A stretch of DNA of 64,000 nucleotides. Source: Mycobacterium sp. E1747 (GTDB lineage Bacteria > Actinomycetota > Actinomycetes > Mycobacteriales > Mycobacteriaceae). Under the pieces are notes generated by a model. The model did no database searches. It was not told the origin of the DNA and saw only the letters and a list, made by a program, of their open reading frames with translations. A program made the position numbers and the translations under genes. Each line of letters opens with the position of its first letter. The stretch's first letter is position 1. The DNA is taken from the NCBI RefSeq assembly GCF_001667775.1, contig NZ_LZJI01000228.1, positions 1-64,000 on the forward strand, in the 5' to 3' direction. Below are positions 53,860-61,984 of this stretch, in pieces.

Positions 53860-54414
53860 TTAAGTGTGGGCCGGGGCCGGCGTCGCACCCGGTGCCGGGC
53901 TGACGCTCGGAGCGCCAGGCGCGGCGCTGCTCGGCACGTTGGACGTCCACATCAGGATGTCCTGCATCCCGTCGTTGTAGACGACGCCGTTGGGCGGCGC
54001 GCCGGTCACGTCGAAGTACAACGTTCCGGTCGACTCGCTACCCTGCGCGATCGGCGCGGGGTTGAGACCATTGGGAACTCCAACCTTGTCGATCACCCGG
54101 TAGTTCTGCCCGTTGGGGCCACGGGCGATGAAGTCGTTGACCATCGGCGTAACGAGCCCACCGTCCGCCCGGGCGGCGACATCCGCCTGGTAGAGCGTCC
54201 CCTTGGGCGTGTAGCCCGGAATAGTGACGTTGCTCGGCTGCAGGTTGCTCACCGTGTAGTTGGTGATCAACGGCCCGTCGACGAGCTGCTCACTGGTGCC
54301 GAAACCCTGAATGTTCGGCGGCGGCCCGGCGAATGCCGGCGCGGCTGCGAAAATGCTTGCCGCTATCCCCCCGGCAGCGGCAGCCGTCTTTATGGCGGTC
54401 TTCGTGACCCTCAT
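53860..54414 (-). CDS. Mpt63-like secreted immunogenic protein (DUF1942)
   Basis: Starting at ATG 54414, with AAAGGG six bases upstream, the 184-residue protein has a Sec signal peptide MRVTKTAIKTAAAAGGIAAS through APAFA-G. The mature domain is beta-rich: TNYTVSNLQPSNVTIPGYTP, RADGGLVTPMVNDFIARG and GSESTGTLYFDVTGAPPNGV. It matches the pattern of M. tuberculosis Mpt63 as recalled. A 20-residue Ala/Pro/Ser tail after MWTSNVPSS extends past the Mpt63 fold. It is presumed extracellular, of unknown function. Confidence 0.85.
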   Translation of the reverse strand: MRVTKTAIKTAAAAGGIAASIFAAAPAFAGPPPNIQGFGTSEQLVDGPLITNYTVSNLQPSNVTIPGYTPKGTLYQADVAARADGGLVTPMVNDFIARGPNGQNYRVIDKVGVPNGLNPAPIAQGSESTGTLYFDVTGAPPNGVVYNDGMQDILMWTSNVPSSAAPGAPSVSPAPGATPAPAHT

Positions 54415-54720
54415 GCTCATCCCTTTCGTGTCGAAGAATCGCCCCCGAAGGGCAATCCGCACATAAGCCGCAGGTATCCATTCGCCATCCTCGCTAAACA
54501 TGGGCTTCGGATAATGACGAATCGCCGCCGCGATTAGCTGCCAAAACGCACTTCGTTTGGCGGAAGCCAATTTTCGCCTCGGGTTTTAACATCCGTACCG
54601 GTATTCACATTCCGTCACTGAGGCAGCGACGGCCACCGCGGCCTGAGACGAGCGATTAAGCCCGGCACTGGCGGGTAGTCGGAGCGGGACGAAAACCGAC
54701 GAGGACGAAAGGGGCCGTCC
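54415..54720. other. Divergent intergenic region, no gene seen
   Basis: These 306 bases separate the Mpt63-like gene (minus) from the 58-aa gene (plus). They contain several AT-richer patches that may be promoters for either side, but no frame with a ribosome-binding site. GGTTTT (54582-54587) and GGTATT (54600-54605) resemble SigF elements but are too close together. Confidence 0.4.
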
Positions 54721-54897
54721 ATGGAACGCGGAAGCTCCAAGCACAGCCCGCGCGAGGACGACGAACTCAAGCACGAATTGGACGGCGCGCTGCGCGGGAA
54801 CCGGCCCAGCCGCGCCGAAGTGTGGCGCGATCCCGAACCCCCAGCCGACGACGACCCCGACATCCCCACGGCGCGGCCGCTGACGCGCGAGCCGTAA
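54721..54897 (+). CDS. 58-aa acidic hydrophilic protein
   Basis: ATG 54721, preceded by GAAAGGGG, encodes 58 residues with no hydrophobic stretch. It begins MERGSSKHSPREDDELKHEL and continues GNRPSRAEVWRDPEPPADDD, ending RPLTREP. It precedes the SDR gene by 54 bases and probably shares its transcript. The charged, disordered character fits small stress-related proteins. The family is not recognised with certainty. Confidence 0.7.
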   Translation: MERGSSKHSPREDDELKHELDGALRGNRPSRAEVWRDPEPPADDDPDIPTARPLTREP

Positions 54898-54951
54898 ATC
54901 CGGCGAGCGGCTTGCTCGCAGCAATTCTCGAAACAGGAATAGAGGAAACAG

Positions 54952-55791
54952 ATGGGCTTTGCGCCTCAACAACAATCCCCTCCCGGCTTGCAGGCCGACA
55001 TGAACCCGGTTCCTGACTGCGGCGAAAACAGCTACCGGGGCTCGGGAAAGCTCGCGGGCAAGAAGGCGATCGTCACCGGCGGGGATAGCGGCATCGGCCG
55101 CGCGGTGGCGATCGCTTTCGCCCGAGAGGGCGCCGACGTCCTGATCTCCTACCTCAGCGAGAACGACGACGCCCGCGACGTCGCCCGCCACGTGGAGGAC
55201 GCCGGGCGAAAATGCGTACTGGTGTCCGGCGACCTGTCCGACGCGGCCCATTGCCGCGCCGTCGTGGATAGAGCCGTCGAAGAATTCGGCGGCATCGACA
55301 TCCTGGTCAACAACGCCGCCTACCAGATGATGCACAAAAGCCTCGACGAAATCAGCGACGAGGAATGGGATTACACATTCCGGCTCAACGTCGGCGCATA
55401 CTTCCATCTCGCCAAGGCGGCCGTGCCGCACATGAAGCCCGGCGCATCGATCATCGGCAGTTCATCGGTCAACTCCGATACGCCCAACCCCACCCTGGCG
55501 CCCTACGCGGCGACCAAGGCGGCCATCGCCAACTTCTCGGCCAGTCTCGCTCAGCTGCTGGGCGAGAAGGGGATTCGGGTCAACAGCGTGGCGCCCGGCC
55601 CGATCTGGACCCCGCTGATTCCCTCCACGATGCCGCCGGACAGCGTCGAATCGTTCGGCGAGAACACGCCGCTGGGCCGCGCCGGGCAGCCCGCCGAGCT
55701 CGCCCCCATTTATGTGTTGTTGGCCTCCGACGACGCGAGTTACATCTCCGGCGCGCGGGTGGCGGTGACCGGGGGCCGGCCAATTCTCTAG
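54952..55791 (+). CDS. Short-chain dehydrogenase/reductase (YhdF/glucose-ribitol dehydrogenase-like)
   Basis: The 279-residue NAD(P)-dependent oxidoreductase has an N-terminal extension MGFAPQQQSPPGLQADMNPV, typical of the general-stress SDR group. It is followed by AIVTGGDSGIGRAVAIAFAR (cofactor loop), ILVNNAAYQMMHKS, SIIGSSSVNSDTPNP (catalytic Ser) and YAATKAAI (Tyr-x3-Lys). Family members are induced by osmotic or desiccation stress. The substrate is unknown. It clusters with CsbD, ChaB and DUF2795 genes. Confidence 0.9.
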   Translation: MGFAPQQQSPPGLQADMNPVPDCGENSYRGSGKLAGKKAIVTGGDSGIGRAVAIAFAREGADVLISYLSENDDARDVARHVEDAGRKCVLVSGDLSDAAHCRAVVDRAVEEFGGIDILVNNAAYQMMHKSLDEISDEEWDYTFRLNVGAYFHLAKAAVPHMKPGASIIGSSSVNSDTPNPTLAPYAATKAAIANFSASLAQLLGEKGIRVNSVAPGPIWTPLIPSTMPPDSVESFGENTPLGRAGQPAELAPIYVLLASDDASYISGARVAVTGGRPIL

Positions 55792-55847
55792 CGCGGCACC
55801 GCAATGCGGGGTTCAGGAGCCTGGTGTGGGTGCGACGCGCCGCGACC

Positions 55848-56066
55848 TCACCGGCGCCGCACGTCACGGTCGTCGGCGATGGTGACCGACGCGGCGACCT
55901 GGGCCGCGTTGTTGTAGGTCTCGGGCGGAATGCCCCGCAGGGCGCGGACCGTGTCGTCGTCGCAGCCATTGCGGTCGGCGGCGTCAAGCAGATCTTGCTT
56001 GTTCACCGGAAAGTCCACATCGCTCAGGCATCGACGCAGCTGACGGGGCGTGGTGGACGCGACCAT
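55848..56066 (-). CDS. DUF2795 small protein
   Basis: ATG 56066 gives a 72-residue helical protein: MVASTTPRQLRRCLSDVDFP, VNKQDLLDAADRNGCDDDTV and RALRGIPPETYNNAAQVAAS. This pattern of a Rho-N-like or HTH-like helical unit is DUF2795. The frame opens earlier at 56126, but the alignment pattern begins at the chosen Met. It converges on the SDR gene. Function unknown. Confidence 0.75.
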   Translation of the reverse strand: MVASTTPRQLRRCLSDVDFPVNKQDLLDAADRNGCDDDTVRALRGIPPETYNNAAQVAASVTIADDRDVRRR

Positions 56067-56146
56067 GGCTGCCCGGATGCCCGCGAGCCGCGGGCCTAAA
56101 CCACACCACCGGGTGCGTTCGGTCAAATGAGCGCGGCCGGCGATTC

Positions 56147-56560
56147 TCAGCGGCCACGGACCCGGCGATTGTGCTTCTTGATCGCGTCCACCAGCTCAGC
56201 CTTGCTCATCGTGGACCTGCCCCGGACGTCGAGTCGGCGAGCCAGGTCCAGCAGGTGCTTTTTGCTCGCGTTCGCGTCCACCCCCTCGGCGGACTCACCG
56301 GAGGGACTCGGGCCACCGCTTTTGGCGCGCGCGTCCGAGGGCCCTTTCTTTTCCTTGGGCTCCCAATGGTCGCCGACCTTTTCGTAACTGTGCTTGAGGG
56401 CGGAATAGGCCACCCGGTGAGCGCGCTCTTCGCTGCCATATTCGTCGGCTGCCGCGTCATGCGTTTTCGCGAACGTGCGTTGCGCTTTGGCGTTGGAACG
56501 TTGCAGAGTGCTGGGCAATTCGTCCTTCTTCGGCTTGCCGCCTTTCGTGGTCTTCGGCAT
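56147..56560 (-). CDS. ChaB-domain protein with C-terminal Rho-N/SAP-like motif
   Basis: ATG 56560 with GAGGAGGTTTCC upstream gives 137 residues. The ChaB domain is KKDELPSTLQRSNAKAQRTF, KTHDAAADEYGSEERAHRVA and YSALKHSYEKVGDHWEPKEK. A flexible acidic linker leads to KKHLLDLARRLDVRGRSTMS and KAELVDAIKKHNRRVRGR, a Rho-N or SAP-like nucleic-acid-binding motif. ChaB proteins are linked to cation/stress responses; the fusion suggests nucleoid association. Its mechanism is unknown. Confidence 0.82.
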   Translation of the reverse strand: MPKTTKGGKPKKDELPSTLQRSNAKAQRTFAKTHDAAADEYGSEERAHRVAYSALKHSYEKVGDHWEPKEKKGPSDARAKSGGPSPSGESAEGVDANASKKHLLDLARRLDVRGRSTMSKAELVDAIKKHNRRVRGR

Positions 56561-56670
56561 GGAAACCTCCTCGGGGTTCGCGTGACGTGTCGCCGCGGGT
56601 CGGTTACCCCGTTCACCGGCCGGCAATCATCAGGTCGCGTCGCCCAATCTCGCCTGCCGGGCGGCAAAGT

Positions 56671-56689
56671 ATGTCAAGATGGTTGACAT
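56671..56689. promoter_or_regulatory. Perfect palindromic operator overlapping the MarR start codon
   Basis: ATGTCAA (56671-56677) and TTGACAT (56683-56689) are exact complements around five bases. The ATG at 56679 lies inside the element and a second in-frame ATG is at 56688. This is the form expected for a MarR dimer site that autoregulates, either by blocking transcription initiation of a leaderless mRNA or just downstream of the promoter. Confidence 0.7.
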
Positions 56690-57107
56690 GGTTCAGGCCG
56701 AAGATGCCCCGCTTGGTTACCTGTTGTACCGGGTGGCGAGCCTACTGCGACCGGAGGTTTCCGCGGTGTTGGGCCCGCTGGGTTTGACGCTGCCCGAATT
56801 CGTCTGCATGCGAATGCTTTCCATGCTGCCGGGGATGTCGAGCGCCGAACTGTCCCGGCAGGCCGGGGTCACACCGCAGGCCATGAACACCGTGCTGCGC
56901 AAGCTGGAAGACATTGGGGCCGTGGCGCGCCCGACGTCGGTGTCCAGCGGCCGCGCGCTGCCCGCCACGCTCACCGGCCAGGGCCGCGCCCTGCTCAAAC
57001 GCGCGGAAGGCGCGGTGCGGACCGCCGATGCCCGCATCCTGGCCAAACTGACCGACACTCAGCAGCGCGAGTTCAAACGGATGCTCGACAAACTCGGCTC
57101 CGACTGA
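56679..57107 (+). CDS. MarR-family repressor (Rv2887-like)
   Basis: The 142-residue winged-helix dimer is highly similar in pattern to M. tuberculosis Rv2887: DAPLGYLLYRVASLLRPEVS, LTLPEFVCMRMLSMLPGMSS, ELSRQAGVTPQAMNTVLRKL (recognition helix) and SSGRALPATLTGQGRALLKR (wing). In M. tuberculosis, Rv2887 represses a salicylate-inducible methyltransferase and its loss gives resistance to some compounds. The perfect palindrome over its start supports autoregulation. It converges on the amidase gene with seven bases between. Confidence 0.9.
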   Translation: MVDMVQAEDAPLGYLLYRVASLLRPEVSAVLGPLGLTLPEFVCMRMLSMLPGMSSAELSRQAGVTPQAMNTVLRKLEDIGAVARPTSVSSGRALPATLTGQGRALLKRAEGAVRTADARILAKLTDTQQREFKRMLDKLGSD

Positions 57108-57114
57108 CCGGCAC

Positions 57115-58515
57115 CTAAGCGGATTGGATCCGGGCCCACGGCCGGGCCTCTTCGAGTTCGTAGGCAAGCTCGAGCAGGAGCGCCTCCTGCCCGATGTCGG
57201 CCGAGAACATCATGCCCACCGGCATACCTTCGTCGGACTGCGCCAACGGCAGCGAGACCGCCGGCTCACCGGTGACGTTCTGCAGCGGGGTGAACGAGAC
57301 CCAGTCGATCAGCCGCTCGATGACCTGGTGGTAGTCGGTGGGCGCGAGATAGCCGATGCGTGGCGTCTCGTCGGCGAGCGTGGGGGTCAGCACCGCGTCG
57401 TAGGTGCCGAAGAATTGGGCGGTGCGCCTGCGGATTCGACGCAGGCGCATGATCGCCAGCGGCAGTCGGTGCATGTTGCGGGCGGTGTGTCGCTCCAGAC
57501 CGAGCGTCAAACTGTCCAGCCGGGTGCGGTCGAAGGTGGCGCCGAACATTCGGCGCCCCGTGCGCACCTGGGCCAGCGCCAGGAAGCCCCAGTACAGCAC
57601 GAAATCGTCGACGAAACTGGCCGGCACCGGGGGCTCGTCGAGGTATTCGACGCGATGCCCCAGCTCCTCGAGGAGACCGGCGGACTTCAGCGTGAGCTCG
57701 CGCACCTGCGGGCTGGCCTCGCGTTGCACCGAGCGGGTCAGCACGGCGATCCGCAGCCGCTGCCTGCCGGGCCCAATGACGTCCCCGATCGGCGCCAGTT
57801 TCGGGTTGCGCCAGATGCGTTCGGCCTCCCGGTAGAACGCCGCGGTGTCGCGCACCGAACGGGTCAGCACACCGTTGGCGACGATGCCCACCGGCATCCG
57901 GCGCAGGTGCGGATCCAGCGGCAGCCGCCCGCGCGACGGCTTGAGCCCGACGAGGCCGTTGCAGGCGGCGGGGATGCGGATGGAACCGCCGCCGTCGTTG
58001 GCGTGGGCGATCGGCACCACGCCGGCGGCGACGAACGCCCCCGAACCCGACGACGATGCGCCGGCGCTGTAATCGGTGTTCCACGGGTTGCGGACCGGCC
58101 CCAGGCGCGGATGCTCGGCCGACGCGCTGAAACCGAATTCCGACAGCTGCGTCTTGCCCACGGGTGCCAGCCCGGTGGCCAGGAACAGCCGGGTGAACTC
58201 GCTGTCGGAGGTGGCGTTCCACGGTGTCCACGCGTCGGTGCCGTGCATCGTGGGCTGGCCCGCGATGTCCACGTTGTCCTTGAGGAACGTCGGGACGCCG
58301 TCAAAGAAACCGTTCGCCACCGGGGCGGCGGTTCGTGCCTGCTGAAAAGCGGCGTAGGCCAGCCCGTTGAGGATCGGGTCGACGGCCTCGGTGCGGGCAA
58401 TGGCCGCCTCGACGACCTCCGCCCTACTGACCCAGCCCGCCCGTATCGCGTGGGCGAGGCCGACCGCGTCCAGATCACCGAGGGCGTCGTCGCCGAACGC
58501 ATGCACGTGTCGCAT
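57115..58515 (-). CDS. amiC: Amidase signature-family hydrolase (Rv2888c/AmiC-like)
   Basis: The 466-residue amidase has the Ser-cisSer-Lys triad: Lys79 in GVPTFLKDNVD, cis-Ser in AGASSSGSGAFVAAG (about 151-165) and nucleophile Ser178 in NDGGGSIRIPAACNGLVGLK. The C-terminal half (LAIMRLRRIRRRTAQFFGTY, TPTLADETPRIGYL) is typical of the mycobacterial AmiC. It hydrolyses an unknown amide. It lies downstream of tsf in the same direction, 32 bases away. Confidence 0.92.
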   Translation of the reverse strand: MRHVHAFGDDALGDLDAVGLAHAIRAGWVSRAEVVEAAIARTEAVDPILNGLAYAAFQQARTAAPVANGFFDGVPTFLKDNVDIAGQPTMHGTDAWTPWNATSDSEFTRLFLATGLAPVGKTQLSEFGFSASAEHPRLGPVRNPWNTDYSAGASSSGSGAFVAAGVVPIAHANDGGGSIRIPAACNGLVGLKPSRGRLPLDPHLRRMPVGIVANGVLTRSVRDTAAFYREAERIWRNPKLAPIGDVIGPGRQRLRIAVLTRSVQREASPQVRELTLKSAGLLEELGHRVEYLDEPPVPASFVDDFVLYWGFLALAQVRTGRRMFGATFDRTRLDSLTLGLERHTARNMHRLPLAIMRLRRIRRRTAQFFGTYDAVLTPTLADETPRIGYLAPTDYHQVIERLIDWVSFTPLQNVTGEPAVSLPLAQSDEGMPVGMMFSADIGQEALLLELAYELEEARPWARIQSA

Positions 58516-58547
58516 GGATCGACGCTAGCCCGCCGCCGCGCCGGGGC

Positions 58548-59363
58548 TTAGGCCTGGCCCACCTCGAAGCGCACGAACCGCGTCACCGTCACGCCGGCCT
58601 CGTCGAGCAGGGCCTTGACCGTCTTCTTGCTGTCGGACACCGACGGCTGCTCCAGCAGCACCGCGTCCTTGAAGAAACCGTTCAGCCGGCCTTCGACGAT
58701 CTTGGGCAGGGCCTGCTCCGGCTTGCCCTCCGCCTTGGCCGTTTCCTCGGCGATGCGGCGCTCGCTGGCCACGACGTCTTCGGGAACATCCTCGCGGGAC
58801 AGGAAGCGGGCCTTGAGGGCGGCGATCTGCAGCGCGACCGAGTGCGCGGCCCCGGAATCCGAGCCCTGGTACTCGACCAGCACACCCACGGCCGGCGGCA
58901 GATCGGCCGCCCGCTTGTGCAGGTAGGCCTCGACGGTGCCGTCGAAATACGCGACGCGACGCAGCTCGAGCTTCTCGCCGATCTTGGCCGACAGGTCGGC
59001 GATGGCCTGCTCGACGGTGGTGTCGCCGGCCTTGGCGGCCTTGAGCGCGTCGACGTCGGAGGCCTTGGACTGGGCCGCCGCCGCGACGATGTCGTCCGCG
59101 AGCTTCTGGAACTCGGCGTTCTTGGCGACGAAGTCGGTCTCCGAGTTCAGCTCGATCAGCGCGCCGCCCTGCGCGGCGACCAGGCCCTCGGCGGTGGCGC
59201 GCTCGGCGCGCTTGCCGACGTCCTTGGCGCCCTTGATGCGCAGCGCCTCGACGGCCTTGTCGAAGTCGCCGTCGCTCTCGGCCAGCGCGTTCTTGCAATC
59301 GAGCATGCCGGCGCCGGTGAGCTCACGAAGCTTCTTGACGTCGGCGGCGGTGAAGTTGGCCAT
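58548..59363 (-). CDS. tsf: Elongation factor Ts
   Basis: EF-Ts is the nucleotide exchange factor for EF-Tu. The 271-residue protein opens with [40 protein letters not shown] and [20 protein letters not shown], the canonical UBA-type N-domain. [20 protein letters not shown] is the conserved core contacting EF-Tu. It starts 10 bases after rpsB, forming the universal rpsB-tsf operon. Confidence 0.97.
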   Translation of the reverse strand: MANFTAADVKKLRELTGAGMLDCKNALAESDGDFDKAVEALRIKGAKDVGKRAERATAEGLVAAQGGALIELNSETDFVAKNAEFQKLADDIVAAAAQSKASDVDALKAAKAGDTTVEQAIADLSAKIGEKLELRRVAYFDGTVEAYLHKRAADLPPAVGVLVEYQGSDSGAAHSVALQIAALKARFLSREDVPEDVVASERRIAEETAKAEGKPEQALPKIVEGRLNGFFKDAVLLEQPSVSDSKKTVKALLDEAGVTVTRFVRFEVGQA

Positions 59364-59373
59364 GTCAGCCTTC

Positions 59374-60216
59374 CTATGAAGGGTCTGGTGTTGATTCGGG
59401 TGCGCCCGCAGCGGCGTCGGTGGGGGCGCTGGCGGCGGCGGAGGCCAGCAATTCCTGTTCCCATTCGGGCAGCGGCTCGGCGGCCAGGGAGTCCCCCGCC
59501 TCGGGCTTGCCGTCGCCGCGGCCGACGCCGGCGCGGGCCTGCAGGCCCTCGGCGACGGCGGAGGCGATCACCTTTGTCAGCAGCGCGGCCGAGCGGATCG
59601 CGTCGTCGTTGCCCGGGATCGGGTAGTCGACCTCGTCGGGGTCGCAGTTGGTGTCCAGGATCGCGATGACCGGGATGCCGAGCTTGCGGGCCTCGCCGAC
59701 GGCGATGTGCTCCTTGTTGGTGTCGACGACCCAGATCGCCGACGGCACCTTGGCCATGTCGCGGATACCGCCCAGGCTGCGCTCCAGCTTGTTCTTCTCC
59801 CGGGTCAGCATCAGGATTTCCTTCTTGGTGCGGCCCTCGAAGCCACCGGTCTGCTCCATCGCCTCGAGCTCCTTGAGGCGCTGCAGCCGCTTGTGCACGG
59901 TGGAGAAGTTGGTGAGCATGCCGCCCAGCCAGCGCTGGTTCACATACGGCATGCCGACGCGGGTCGCCTCGGCCGCGACCGACTCCTGCGCCTGCTTCTT
60001 GGTGCCGACGAACAGCACGGTGCCGCCGTGGGCGACGGTCTCCTTGACGAACTCGTACGCCTTGTCGATGAAGGTCAGCGTCTGCTGCAGGTCGATGATG
60101 TAGATGCCATTGCGGTCGGTGAAGATGAACCGCTTCATCTTGGGGTTCCACCGACGGGTCTGGTGCCCGAAGTGGGTGCCGCTGTCCAGCAGCTGCTTCA
60201 TGGTTACGACGGCCAT
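59374..60216 (-). CDS. rpsB: 30S ribosomal protein S2
   Basis: The 280-residue S2 protein begins [20 protein letters not shown] and includes [60 protein letters not shown] and [20 protein letters not shown], all standard S2 blocks. An acidic, Ala-rich C-terminal tail beyond about 225 is usual in mycobacteria. A 274-base leader region with two perfect hairpins precedes it and may be involved in autoregulation. Confidence 0.97.
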   Translation of the reverse strand: MAVVTMKQLLDSGTHFGHQTRRWNPKMKRFIFTDRNGIYIIDLQQTLTFIDKAYEFVKETVAHGGTVLFVGTKKQAQESVAAEATRVGMPYVNQRWLGGMLTNFSTVHKRLQRLKELEAMEQTGGFEGRTKKEILMLTREKNKLERSLGGIRDMAKVPSAIWVVDTNKEHIAVGEARKLGIPVIAILDTNCDPDEVDYPIPGNDDAIRSAALLTKVIASAVAEGLQARAGVGRGDGKPEAGDSLAAEPLPEWEQELLASAAASAPTDAAAGAPESTPDPS

Positions 60217-60490
60217 GCGTGTGCCTTACTTGTGTCGGTTGTCGCCCGGCATCGGGTGAAGCCGGGCCCTGGCGCCTGCTGCGATGCCGGACCCTGCCAG
60301 GAAAACCTGGCGGGGACCGCCCGGCACGCGGTGCGAACTCCTAGTGGTACTCAGAGACGCGGGGCGGACGCGCGAAGTCAGCCCGCGAACGAGCTGCGAC
60401 CAGCAGTTTACACGGACTCAGCTGGTGGTTTTGCACAGCACCGGCCGCACCTGAGTGGCGACGGCGCCGGCGGCGCCATCAACTGAGCCG
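60217..60490. promoter_or_regulatory. rpsB leader and divergent promoter region
   Basis: Two perfect hairpins lie in the rpsB 5' region: GCCCGGC/GCCGGGC (60244-60250, 60261-60267) and GCCAGG/CCTGGC around AAAA (60296-60311). On the minus strand AGTTTA (60405-60410) reads TAAACT, a possible rpsB -10 about 190 bases before the start. Ribosomal S2 leaders often bind S2 itself; whether this one does is untested. The M23 peptidase promoter must lie in the right part. Confidence 0.45.
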
Positions 60491-60985
60491 ATGCGACGGA
60501 TTTGGTGGCTCTTGGCGTGGCTGGCGGTGCTCAGCGCCGCGCCGGCGGTGGCGGACGACGCCCGCCTGGACTGGCCGCTACGCCCGCCGCCGGCCGTGGC
60601 CCGGGGCTTCGATGCCCCGTCACCGGACTGGAAGCCGGGGCATCGGGGGGTGGACCTGGCCGGCGCCCCTGGTCAACCGGTGTACGCGGCGGGCAGCGCC
60701 ATCGTGGTGTTCGCCGGTCAGCTGGCGGGGCGGCCGGTAGTGTCGCTGGCCCATCCCGGCGGGCTGCGCACCAGCTACGAACCGGTCCGAGCGGCGGTGC
60801 GGGTGGGTCAGCCGGTGACGGCACGGACCGTGATCGGCTCCCTGGAGGCCGGGCATGCCGGTTGCGGGGCGGCGGCCTGCCTGCACTGGGGCGCGATGTG
60901 GGGTCCGGCGTCGAGCGCCCGCTACGTCGACCCGCTGGGCCTGGTGAGGTCGACGCCGATCCGGCTCAAACCGCTGCAAGGCTGA
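60491..60985 (+). CDS. Secreted M23-like peptidase (Rv2891-like)
   Basis: ATG 60491 gives 164 residues with a Sec signal MRRIWWLLAWLAVLSAAPAV ending near ADD. The LytM-type domain has WKPGHRGVDLAGAPGQPVYA with the first metal ligands His and Asp. The late motif reads ACLHWGAM, with Cys in place of the first His of the usual H-x-H. The fold is therefore preserved while metal binding may be altered, as in other actinobacterial homologues I recall. It is divergent from rpsB and converges on xerC. Confidence 0.85.
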   Translation: MRRIWWLLAWLAVLSAAPAVADDARLDWPLRPPPAVARGFDAPSPDWKPGHRGVDLAGAPGQPVYAAGSAIVVFAGQLAGRPVVSLAHPGGLRTSYEPVRAAVRVGQPVTARTVIGSLEAGHAGCGAAACLHWGAMWGPASSARYVDPLGLVRSTPIRLKPLQG

Positions 60986-61042
60986 GCGTGCGCCCAGGTC
61001 TGTCTCGCCCCGTGTCGGCGCCCGAACCGCCCACCCGACGCC

Positions 61043-61058
61043 GTGAGCGCACGCTCAC
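61043..61058. terminator. Short perfect hairpin at the xerC stop
   Basis: GTGAGCG (61043-61049) and CGCTCAC (61052-61058) form a 7-bp stem with a 2-base loop between two convergent genes. The right arm includes the xerC stop codon. It could serve as a bidirectional terminator; no U-tract is present. Confidence 0.4.
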
Positions 61059-61951
61059 GCCCGCGGGTGGGCCTGATCGTGCACCGCCCGCAAACGGGAG
61101 ACGGCGACGTGGGTGTAGAGCTGGGTGGTCGCCAGGCTGGAATGGCCGAGGAGCTCCTGAACGACCCGCAGGTCGGCCCCGCCTTCCAGCAGATGCGTCG
61201 CCGCGCTGTGCCGCAGCCCGTGCGGGCCCATGTCGGGGGCGCCGTCCACCGCGGCGACCGTCTGGTGCACCACGGTGCGGGCCTGACGCACGTCGAGCCG
61301 CCGGCCCCGCGCGCCCAGCAGCAGCGCGGGGCCGGACTCGGCGGTCACCAGCGCGGGGCGACCCTCGTCGAGCCAGGCGCGCAGCGCCTCGGCGGCCGGC
61401 ATCCCGAACGGCACGGTGCGCTGCTTGTTGCCCTTGCCGAGCACCCGGACCAGCCGATAGCGGGTGTCCACGTCGTCGATGTCCAGGCCGCACAGCTCGC
61501 TCACCCGGATTCCGGTGGCGTACAACATCTCGACGATCAGCCGGTCCCGCAAGGCCATCGGATCACCTTGTTCGGCACCGGATTTCGCGGCGGCCATCGC
61601 ATCGAGCGCCTGGTCCTGGCGCAGCACCGCCGGCAGCGTGCGGTGCGCCTTGGGTACCTGCAGCCGCGCCGCGGGGTCCCCGACCAGCAGACCGCGCCGC
61701 GCGGCCCACGCGGTGAACGCCTTGACCGCCGACGTGCGGCGGGCCAGCGTCGTGCGGGCGGCCCCGGCCGTGGCCGCGGACGACAACCAGGAGCGCAAGA
61801 GCGGCAGGCTCAGCGCGTCGAGCCCGGCGCCGCGACTCTCGAGGAACGTCAGCAGCGAGCGCAGGTCGCCGAGGTAGGCCCGACGGGTGTGCGCCGAGCG
61901 TCCGCATTGCAGCGACAGGTACTCGTCGAACTCCTCAAGGACGGCCTCCAC
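61055..61951 (-). CDS. xerC: Tyrosine recombinase XerC
   Basis: XerC resolves chromosome dimers at dif together with XerD. From GTG 61951 it has 298 residues. The N-terminal SAM-like core-binding domain ([20 protein letters not shown]) precedes the catalytic domain with Arg149 (ATGIRVSEL), Lys173 (GKGNKQRTV), His244 and Arg247 ([10 protein letters not shown]), His270 (LLGHSSL) and Tyr279 (TQLYTHV). All catalytic residues are present. The position matches Rv2894c, so it is the housekeeping enzyme and not a phage integrase. Confidence 0.95.
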   Translation of the reverse strand: MEAVLEEFDEYLSLQCGRSAHTRRAYLGDLRSLLTFLESRGAGLDALSLPLLRSWLSSAATAGAARTTLARRTSAVKAFTAWAARRGLLVGDPAARLQVPKAHRTLPAVLRQDQALDAMAAAKSGAEQGDPMALRDRLIVEMLYATGIRVSELCGLDIDDVDTRYRLVRVLGKGNKQRTVPFGMPAAEALRAWLDEGRPALVTAESGPALLLGARGRRLDVRQARTVVHQTVAAVDGAPDMGPHGLRHSAATHLLEGGADLRVVQELLGHSSLATTQLYTHVAVSRLRAVHDQAHPRA

Positions 61952-61984
61952 GCCTGCAACGTTCGCAGGGGCCGGGGACTTGAT

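Noticed and set aside
54582-54605. SigF promoter before the 58-aa gene
   Set aside because: GGTTTT and GGTATT are about 12 bases apart, too close for the 15-17 base spacing.
61055-61951. Integrase of a mobile element
   Set aside because: The sequence and position match the housekeeping XerC; no attachment repeats, tRNA or phage genes are adjacent.
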